Below, piece after piece: positions 1 through 4,687 of a stretch of 10,238 nucleotides of DNA. Position 1 is the first letter of the stretch, and each line of letters opens with the position of its first letter. The stretch covers positions 1-10,238 of the forward strand of contig CAMAJC010000036.1 of assembly GCA_945835425.1 (NCBI GenBank), in the 5' to 3' direction. Under the pieces are notes generated by a model. That model was not told the origin of the DNA. It saw nothing but the letters and a program-made list of their open reading frames with translations, and did not search any database. The stretch is from an uncultured Clostridia bacterium. GTDB lineage: Bacteria > Bacillota > Clostridia > Oscillospirales > Ruminococcaceae. The position numbers and the translations under genes were made by a program.

Positions 1-3
1 AGT

Positions 4-58
4 GCGCTGCGCGCGTGAAGTGATGCTTACGCATCGTGAAGCGTCTGCGGACGTGAGG
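4..58. repeat. Array of three short hairpins with GTGAAG spacers
   Basis: Three perfect small palindromes follow one another: GCGC-TGC-GCGC (4-14), GATGC-TTAC-GCATC (22-35) and CGTC-TGCG-GACG (42-53). The stems differ completely, but each is followed by almost the same spacer: GTGAAG at 15-20, GTGAAG at 36-41 and GTGAGG at 53-58. Different stems that keep self-complementarity beside a constant spacer suggest a structured intergenic repeat rather than coding DNA. The array may continue to the left of the window. No gene is visible in positions 1-95. The family is not recognised with certainty. Confidence 0.5.
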
Positions 59-95
59 GGATAGGAACGGAAAAGTGTGCGCTGAATAAAAATGT

Positions 96-136
96 GCAGA
101 ACGGGAAGCTGAAAGGCGGGGCTGTTCTGCTTTTTT
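96..136 (+). terminator. Rho-independent terminator of an upstream unit
   Basis: A 7-bp perfect stem, GCAGAAC (96-102) with GTTCTGC (124-130), encloses a 21-nt purine-rich loop with a possible inner AGC/GCT pairing. Six T follow directly at 131-136. It lies just before the promoter of the acetyltransferase gene, so it probably ends transcription coming from the left of the window. Confidence 0.7.
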
Positions 137-137
137 G

Positions 138-166
138 TTTACAGCAGGCGCTGAGAATGATATACT
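138..166 (+). promoter_or_regulatory. Sigma-A promoter of the GNAT gene
   Basis: The -35 box is TTTACA (138-143) and the -10 box is TATACT (161-166), with a 17-nt spacer. The -10 is extended by TGA at 158-160. Its -35 box begins two bases after the T-run of the preceding terminator, which isolates the downstream gene as its own unit. Confidence 0.75.
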
Positions 167-192
167 GATAAAATGAGAAATGGGGGAAAGGT

Positions 193-702
193 ATGGTTTT
201 TCGTAAAGCGGAGCTGTCTGAATTGGAAGAAATTATTGCGCTGTTTGGGCGTGCGGCGGCGGATTTGAAAAGCAGAGATATCGATCAGTGGGACGAGCAT
301 TATCCAAACTGGGAAATTTTGCAGGGGGATATCCATAAGGGAGAAATGTTTGTCGGTGTGGATACGGCTGGGCAGGTTGTTTCCGCCTTTGTGCTGAATC
401 AGGAGGCGGATGAAGCTTATCAAAACGGCAGCTGGCAGTACCCGGAAGCGGTTTACCGGGTGGCGCACCGGCTCTGCGTTGACCCGCGCTGTCAGGGGTC
501 GGGCATCGGCAGGGAAACGATGCTGCAGATGGAAAAGCTGGCGGCGGAATACGGTGCGCAGACAGTGCGGCTGGATGTCTTTTCGCAGAATTTGCGGGCG
601 TTTCATTTATATGAAAAGCTGGGATATCAGACCGTTGGCTTTGCAGTTTGGCGGAAGGGAAAATTCTTTCTGATGGAAAAAAGGCTGCGCGGGGATAAAT
701 AA
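193..702 (+). CDS. GNAT family N-acetyltransferase
   Basis: This 169-aa protein is a single-domain GNAT enzyme, expected to move an acetyl group from acetyl-CoA to an amine in the cytoplasm. The acetyl-CoA pyrophosphate-binding motif A is clear at residues 94-106 (LCVDPRCQGSGIG, matching Q/R-x-x-G-x-G/A). The typical C-terminal motif B follows as N133, A136 and YEKLGY at 140-145. The length is normal for the family. ATG at 193 is chosen because a purine-rich GGGGG/GGAAAGG stretch (182-191) lies just before it. It has its own promoter, and the kinase-like gene 66 bp downstream has another, so the two need not be co-regulated. The substrate cannot be told from the sequence: amino acid, peptide N-terminus, aminoglycoside or other amine are all possible. 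Confidence 0.88.
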   Translation: MVFRKAELSELEEIIALFGRAAADLKSRDIDQWDEHYPNWEILQGDIHKGEMFVGVDTAGQVVSAFVLNQEADEAYQNGSWQYPEAVYRVAHRLCVDPRCQGSGIGRETMLQMEKLAAEYGAQTVRLDVFSQNLRAFHLYEKLGYQTVGFAVWRKGKFFLMEKRLRGDK

Positions 703-716
703 AACAAAACGCGGGG

Positions 717-745
717 TTGCAGGGATAAAACGGCGGTGCTATACT
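717..745 (+). promoter_or_regulatory. Extended -10 promoter of the kinase-like gene
   Basis: The -35 box TTGCAG (717-722) and the -10 box TATACT (740-745) are 17 nt apart. The -10 is extended by TGC at 737-739. It sits in the 66-bp gap between the acetyltransferase and kinase-like genes, so the second gene can be transcribed independently. Confidence 0.65.
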
Positions 746-768
746 GAAAATAAAAAGGGGATGTGCGG

Positions 769-1272
769 ATGAAAAACTTGATTCTGATCAATGGGACGAT
801 GGGCGCGGGAAAGACGACGGTTTCCAACGAACTGCAAAAGATACTGCCCAAAAACGTCTTTCTCGACGGCGACTGGTGCTGGATGGCGCAGCCGTTTGTC
901 GTGACGGACGAAACCAAGGAAATGGTGATGGAGAATATCACCTTTCTGCTGGCGCAGTTTCTGCGGTGCAGCGCCTATGAAAACGTGATTTTCTGCTGGG
1001 TGATGGACCATCAGGAGATTATCGACGAGCTGCTGGGACGGCTGGAGGATGTGCTGGAAGGCGTTTCGGTGCACAGGATTTCCCTGGTTCTGACGCCGGA
1101 AGCGCTGGCAGCGCGGCTGCAGCGGGATGTGGACGCCGGGATCCGTTCGGCAGATATTCTGACTCGGGCACCTGCTCGGCTGGCACTGTATGACCAGCTG
1201 GATACGGTCAAATTGGATGCCAGTGACAAAACGCCTGCGCAGCTGGCGCAGGAAATCGCCCGGATGCTGTAG
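769..1272 (+). CDS. Small P-loop nucleotide-binding protein (AAA/kinase-like)
   Basis: This 167-aa cytoplasmic protein opens with a beta strand (LILIN) and a textbook Walker A loop, GTMGAGKTT (residues 9-17), so it binds ATP or GTP. LDGDWCWM (32-39) fits the acidic substrate-binding segment of small-molecule kinases of the AAA_33/shikimate-kinase-like type. A hydrophobic strand, ENVIFCWVMD (71-80), probably carries the Walker B-like aspartate. An arginine-containing segment (ARLQRDVDAGIRSADILTR, about 115-133) could form the lid. A substrate cannot be assigned: nucleotide, antibiotic or metabolite phosphorylation is possible. ATG 769 is preferred over an in-frame GTG at 763 because AAAAAGGGG (752-760) is 8 nt from the ATG but only 2 nt from the GTG. 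A terminator follows 14 bp after the stop. Confidence 0.78.
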   Translation: MKNLILINGTMGAGKTTVSNELQKILPKNVFLDGDWCWMAQPFVVTDETKEMVMENITFLLAQFLRCSAYENVIFCWVMDHQEIIDELLGRLEDVLEGVSVHRISLVLTPEALAARLQRDVDAGIRSADILTRAPARLALYDQLDTVKLDASDKTPAQLAQEIARML

Positions 1273-1286
1273 TTTTTGCCTTTCTG

Positions 1287-1318
1287 ATGCTCTTCAGTTT
1301 TCTGAGGAGCATTTTATT
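1287..1318 (+). terminator. Rho-independent terminator after the kinase-like gene
   Basis: An 11-bp stem, ATGCTCTTCAG (1287-1297) with CTGAGGAGCAT (1302-1312), has one T-G wobble and a TTTT loop. A T-rich tail, TTTATT, follows. It separates the kinase-like gene from the xpaC-telA operon. Confidence 0.75.
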
Positions 1319-1371
1319 ATCCATCAGACTATAAAGAAATCATTAAATTTTCTTACGCTCCGTCTTTTCCC

Positions 1372-1400
1372 TTGCGCAAACCGCCGAAACGGGATATAAT
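1372..1400 (+). promoter_or_regulatory. Sigma-A promoter of the xpaC-telA operon
   Basis: The -35 box TTGCGC (1372-1377) and a perfect -10 box TATAAT (1395-1400) are 17 nt apart. The predicted start near 1407 gives a leader of about 60 nt. That leader contains a 6-bp hairpin, TGATAT (1406-1411) with ATATCA (1420-1425), close to its 5' end, which could stabilise the mRNA. Confidence 0.7.
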
Positions 1401-1448
1401 GAAAATGATATGGCTGGAAATATCATCCGCTGTACGAAGCGGGTGCAA

Positions 1449-1471
1449 GGGGAAGGAAGTGTTGCGCTTTG
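1449..1471 (+). promoter_or_regulatory. Ribosome binding site that selects a TTG start
   Basis: GGGGAAGGAAG (1449-1459) is the only strong Shine-Dalgarno sequence before the xpaC reading frame. It lies 9 nt from TTG at 1469. The GTG (1459) and TTG (1462) nearer to it are in another frame that stops within seven codons, and no ATG or GTG in the right frame lies close downstream, so TTG is the best start. Confidence 0.6.
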
Positions 1472-2935
1472 AACGATAAGAATCTGAACGATCTTTTGTG
1501 GAGCGTCGATCGGACGGTGCGGAAGGTGCTGGATTCCCAGGAGATACAGAATCTGGGGAACGATATTGCCAATTCGCTCAACCGTGCCGGGGAAGACTTA
1601 AAACCGCTTTTTGACAGTTTCAAGGGCGCAGGGCAGCAGCCGTCGGGTCATGGAGGGACAGCCAACAGACCGTACAGGCAAAATACCGCGTCCCGGAATA
1701 CTTCGTGGAATGTGCCGAAGTACCAAGGCCAATACGAAAAGTATAATAAAACCCGGCCACAGAGCCCGAATGGCTGGAATCAGCCGGGATATAATACAAA
1801 TAGTAATAACAGCTGGGATTCGGTCGGCAATGCCGGGTATAAGGCGCCCTATCGCGGCAAGATCGTAAAAAGGGAGCCGAACTGGCAGCGCGGCGGCGCA
1901 ATCGCCATGACGATGTTCGGCGGAATCGGCTCGGCCGGCGGACTGATGCTGACGCTGAGTATGCTGTTCAGCTTATTGCTGGGGCATTATCCTTCGGTAA
2001 TGGGAGGGCTTGTCTGGACGCTGATTTTTGGCGTGATGACCCTCGCGTTTCTCAGCCTGACGGTGGCAGGCGGCGTGCGGCTGGCCGGGAAAAACCGGAT
2101 GAAGAAAATCTGGCAGTTTTTAAAGCGCCGGGATTTCTGCAAGATCAGCGAAATCTCCCAGAAGCTGGGGCTGTCGGACAAAAGAGTCGTCAAAACCCTG
2201 GAAAAGATGCTGGACACCAAAATTTTGCCGGAAGGGCATTTTGACGAAGATAAAACCTGCCTGATGCTGACGGACGAAACTTATGAGCGGTATCTGGAAA
2301 GCCAGCAGGCCCGCAGAGAAGAGGAAGAACGCAGGCGCCGTCAGGAGGAAGACCCCCAGCAGGCGGCTCTTGCCAAAATGGTTCAGGAGGGCAGCGACTA
2401 TATCCGCCGCATCCGCGAGATCAACAATGAGCTTCCCGACCCGGTCATCAGCGCGAAGCTGGACGATCTGGAAAAGGTCTGCCAGCAGATTTTTGCCTAT
2501 GTGGCCGACCATCCGGATAAGCTGCCGGCGATCCGCAAGTTTATGTCCTATTACCTGCCGACGACCCTGAAGCTTTTGGAGGCTTACTGCAAGCTGGAGC
2601 GCCGCAACACCGGCGTCGAGAGCGAGCAGAAGACCAAGGAGGAAATCCTGGGCGCCTTGGACAACATCATCCTCGCTTTCCATAACCTGCTGGACGACCT
2701 GATGGAGAACGATTATCTCGATCTGTCGGCGGATATTTCGGTGCTGCAGTCGATGCTGGCGCAGGAAGGGCTGGTGGATGAGTTTTCTTCCCCCAGTCAG
2801 CAAAATGACAAGCGGGTGCAGGAGATGGCGGAGACCTATTCGTCCGGGCTGTCCGCGGAGCAGGACCCCTTTGATCGGATCGAGCTCAATCTGGATGAAC
2901 GGGAAAAGGAATATGAACCGGAACTGCATCTGTAA
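1469..2935 (+). CDS. xpaC: XpaC-family membrane protein with winged-helix-like domain
   Basis: This 488-aa protein has several parts. Residues 1-55 are a short helical N-terminus. Residues 56-140 are Gly/Asn/Gln/Tyr-rich and look disordered. Two hydrophobic segments (about 144-171 and 176-205) should span the membrane. Residues 212-268 resemble a winged-helix fold (ISEISQKLGLSDKRVVKTLEKM). A charged helix rich in Glu/Arg follows (278-296), and the last 200 residues match the XpaC ('5-bromo-4-chloroindolyl phosphate hydrolysis') family, with HPDKLPAIRKFMSYYLPTT (348-366) as the most typical stretch. The Bacillus XpaC is only about 200 residues, so the N-terminal half is an addition. No phosphatase motif is visible and the family's biochemical role is unclear. 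The TelA gene follows after 56 bp, the same order as xpaC-yaaN in Bacillus subtilis, which strongly supports the call. Confidence 0.85.
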   Translation: MNDKNLNDLLWSVDRTVRKVLDSQEIQNLGNDIANSLNRAGEDLKPLFDSFKGAGQQPSGHGGTANRPYRQNTASRNTSWNVPKYQGQYEKYNKTRPQSPNGWNQPGYNTNSNNSWDSVGNAGYKAPYRGKIVKREPNWQRGGAIAMTMFGGIGSAGGLMLTLSMLFSLLLGHYPSVMGGLVWTLIFGVMTLAFLSLTVAGGVRLAGKNRMKKIWQFLKRRDFCKISEISQKLGLSDKRVVKTLEKMLDTKILPEGHFDEDKTCLMLTDETYERYLESQQARREEEERRRRQEEDPQQAALAKMVQEGSDYIRRIREINNELPDPVISAKLDDLEKVCQQIFAYVADHPDKLPAIRKFMSYYLPTTLKLLEAYCKLERRNTGVESEQKTKEEILGALDNIILAFHNLLDDLMENDYLDLSADISVLQSMLAQEGLVDEFSSPSQQNDKRVQEMAETYSSGLSAEQDPFDRIELNLDEREKEYEPELHL

Positions 2936-2948
2936 TTTTAGTAAACTG

Positions 2949-2968
2949 CCGGCGGTGAAAGCTGCCGG
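2949..2968 (+). promoter_or_regulatory. Intercistronic hairpin between xpaC and telA
   Basis: CCGGCGG (2949-2955) pairs with CTGCCGG (2962-2968) through one G-U wobble, with loop TGAAAG. There is no run of T after it, so it is not a normal terminator. It may protect or adjust the telA part of the message. The telA Shine-Dalgarno AGAGGAAGG follows at 2975-2983, 8 nt before the ATG. Confidence 0.5.
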
Positions 2969-2991
2969 TTTATGAGAGGAAGGGTATCGCA

Positions 2992-4134
2992 ATGACCGAT
3001 TCTTTTGACAATATCTCCCTGACGCTGGACCTGCCGGAGGAGACGCCGGAAGCGCCCAAGGCGCCGGAACTGGCCCTGGCCGAAAAGAAAGCGGAACCGG
3101 AAGTCCCGCAGATCGTCCTGTCGGAAAAGGACAAGAAGATGGTGGCGGAGTTTATCCCCAAGATCAATATCCGCGATTCAACAATCGTTTCCAACTACGG
3201 CGCCGGTGCGCAGAAAAAGATCGCGGATTTCTCCGAGACGATGCTGGCGGGCGTCCGCACCAAGGACCTCGGCGAAGTCGGTGAGATGCTGGCGAGCGTC
3301 GTCACCGAGCTGAAAAGCTTCGATGAGGAGGAGGAACAGAAGGGTTTCCTCGGTTTCTTCAAGAAGAGCTCCAATAAGCTGACCGCCATGCGTGCCCGTT
3401 ATGACAAGGCGGAAGCCAATGTCAACCAGATCGCCACCGCCCTGGAAAGCCATCAGGTCCAGCTGCTCAAAGATACCGCCATGCTGGACAAAATGTACGA
3501 CATGAACCTTGCCTATTATAAGGAGCTCTGCCTGTACATCATGGCCGGTAAGGAAAAGCTGCGGCAGGTTCGGGAAAACGACCTCAAAGAGCTGATGGAT
3601 AAAGCTGCGAGAACCGGCGCTGCCGAGGACGCACAGGCCGCCAACGACCTCGCAAACCTCTGCGACCGCTTTGAGAAAAAGCTCCATGATTTGGAGCTGA
3701 CCCGGATGATTTCGATCCAGATGGGCCCGCAGATCCGGCTGGTGCAGAATAACGATACCCTGATGGTCGACAAGATCCAGTCGACCCTGGTCAATACGAT
3801 TCCGCTGTGGAAATCCCAGATGGTGCTGGCTCTGGGCGTCACCCACTCCCAGCAGGCTGCCGAAGCCCAGAGAGGCGTCACCGAGCTGACCAACCAGATG
3901 CTCAAAAAGAACGCCGAGACCCTCAAAATGGCGACTATCGAGACCGCCAAGGAATCGGAGCGCGGCATCGTCGATATCGAGACCCTGCGCGCCACCAACG
4001 AGAGCCTGATCACCACCCTGGACGAGGTTATGCGCATCCAGGAGGAGGGCCGTCAGAAACGCGCCGAGGCCGAAGTCGAGCTGCGTAAGCTGGAAGGCGA
4101 CCTTAAGCAGAAGCTGCTCAGCATCCGGAAATAA
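2992..4134 (+). CDS. telA: TelA/YaaN family protein (toxic anion resistance family)
   Basis: This 380-aa protein is almost entirely alpha-helical and belongs to the TelA family, named after tellurite resistance but with no established biochemistry. Residues 1-40 are a Pro/Glu/Ala-rich, probably flexible tail that starts with FDNISLTLDLPEE. The family core begins near residue 41. The most typical block is QIRLVQNNDTLMVDKIQSTL (247-266), followed by VNTIPLWKSQMVLALG (267-282). Helices from about 285 to the end are charged and probably form coiled coils. There is no signal peptide or membrane segment, so it is cytosolic and may act with the membrane-anchored XpaC protein encoded just upstream. 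The length fits the family (Bacillus YaaN is about 386 residues). A role in envelope stress or resistance to toxic compounds is a family-based inference only. Confidence 0.93.
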   Translation: MTDSFDNISLTLDLPEETPEAPKAPELALAEKKAEPEVPQIVLSEKDKKMVAEFIPKINIRDSTIVSNYGAGAQKKIADFSETMLAGVRTKDLGEVGEMLASVVTELKSFDEEEEQKGFLGFFKKSSNKLTAMRARYDKAEANVNQIATALESHQVQLLKDTAMLDKMYDMNLAYYKELCLYIMAGKEKLRQVRENDLKELMDKAARTGAAEDAQAANDLANLCDRFEKKLHDLELTRMISIQMGPQIRLVQNNDTLMVDKIQSTLVNTIPLWKSQMVLALGVTHSQQAAEAQRGVTELTNQMLKKNAETLKMATIETAKESERGIVDIETLRATNESLITTLDEVMRIQEEGRQKRAEAEVELRKLEGDLKQKLLSIRK

Positions 4135-4147
4135 TTTTGTTTATGAG

Positions 4148-4181
4148 AAAAGCTGTCCGTATTTTGCGGGCAGCTTTTTTT
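4148..4181 (+). terminator. Rho-independent terminator of xpaC-telA
   Basis: AAAAGCTGTCCG (4149-4159) pairs with CGGGCAGCTTTT (4167-4178), with one T-G wobble and a short ATTTTG-type loop. A run of seven T continues to 4181. It lies 14 bp after the telA stop and ends the operon. Confidence 0.85.
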
Positions 4182-4569
4182 ATGGCCGAAAAAGAATTTC
4201 GCCATTATGCAATCGGTTAGAAGAATAAGAGAATTTTACCATATAATAGAAATTGATAAACAAGAACTTTTTATACATAAATTTCTCATATATTACCATT
4301 CTGAAAACAATGTACTGTAATTTATTCCGCTGACAAATGTACATATATCAGAAACAAAAGAAAGCAGGGCAAGAGTGTAAATAAGATTAAAATGATGACT
4401 TTACGCCAAAAATTACCTGATTTTACGCAGATTTGCGCATTTTGTCATATATTAGTATCGAAAAGACGTCCATCTGTTGCATACAGAAAATAACTTTGTA
4501 GGGATGAACAAGGATCGGCAAACGGAAACGGTTCTCCTGTGCCAACCATACGAAAATGCATAAACAGTA
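4182..4569. other. AT-rich intergenic region before the surface-protein gene
   Basis: About 390 bp without a credible gene, much richer in A and T than its neighbours. It holds an isolated TATAAT (4242-4247) without a good -35 box, and three direct repeats GAYTTTACGC/GATTTGCGC at 4397, 4419 and 4430. A stretch around 4510-4550 (GGATCGGCAAACGGAAACGG and following) has some pairing potential, but it did not match a riboswitch family I could confirm. It is likely a regulatory upstream region for the strong promoter at 4570-4598. Confidence 0.45.
4397..4438 (+). repeat. Direct repeats GAYTTTACGC at helical spacing
   Basis: GACTTTACGC (4397-4406), GATTTTACGC (4419-4428) and the weaker GATTTGCGC (4430-4438) start 22 and 11 bp apart, that is two and one turns of the helix. 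They lie about 130-170 bp upstream of the -35 box of the surface-protein gene. This is the pattern expected of a cooperative DNA-binding regulator, but no regulator is known here. Confidence 0.35.
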
Positions 4570-4598
4570 TTTACAAGGCGTATATTCTCTGCTATAAT
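4570..4598 (+). promoter_or_regulatory. Strong extended -10 promoter of the surface-protein gene
   Basis: The -35 box TTTACA (4570-4575) and the perfect -10 box TATAAT (4593-4598) are 17 nt apart. TGC at 4590-4592 makes an extended -10. The predicted leader is about 83 nt and contains an AT-rich imperfect inverted repeat (TTTAATTTGA at 4621-4630 against TCAATTAAA at 4634-4642). A GGAGG Shine-Dalgarno (4674-4678) is 9 nt before the ATG. Together these suggest high expression. Confidence 0.8.
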
Positions 4599-4687
4599 CG
4601 TCCTATGCCAGACGGTAATATTTAATTTGATTTTCAATTAAATTTAATTTATCGCGGCTTCATTACAGAATATGGAGGACAAAACAC

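Noticed and set aside
2120..2992. A 290-codon - strand frame opposite xpaC
   Set aside because: It is a shadow of the XpaC frame; the + strand product matches a known family in a conserved operon order.
1469..4134. Defence or tellurite-resistance (ter) island
   Set aside because: Only xpaC and telA are present; no terD, terC or terB-like gene is in the window, and xpaC-telA pairs are common core genes in Firmicutes.
4500..4550. Cyclic-di-GMP riboswitch
   Set aside because: A GCAAAC stretch is present, but the conserved GGGACGCAAAGC-type part of the family is absent.
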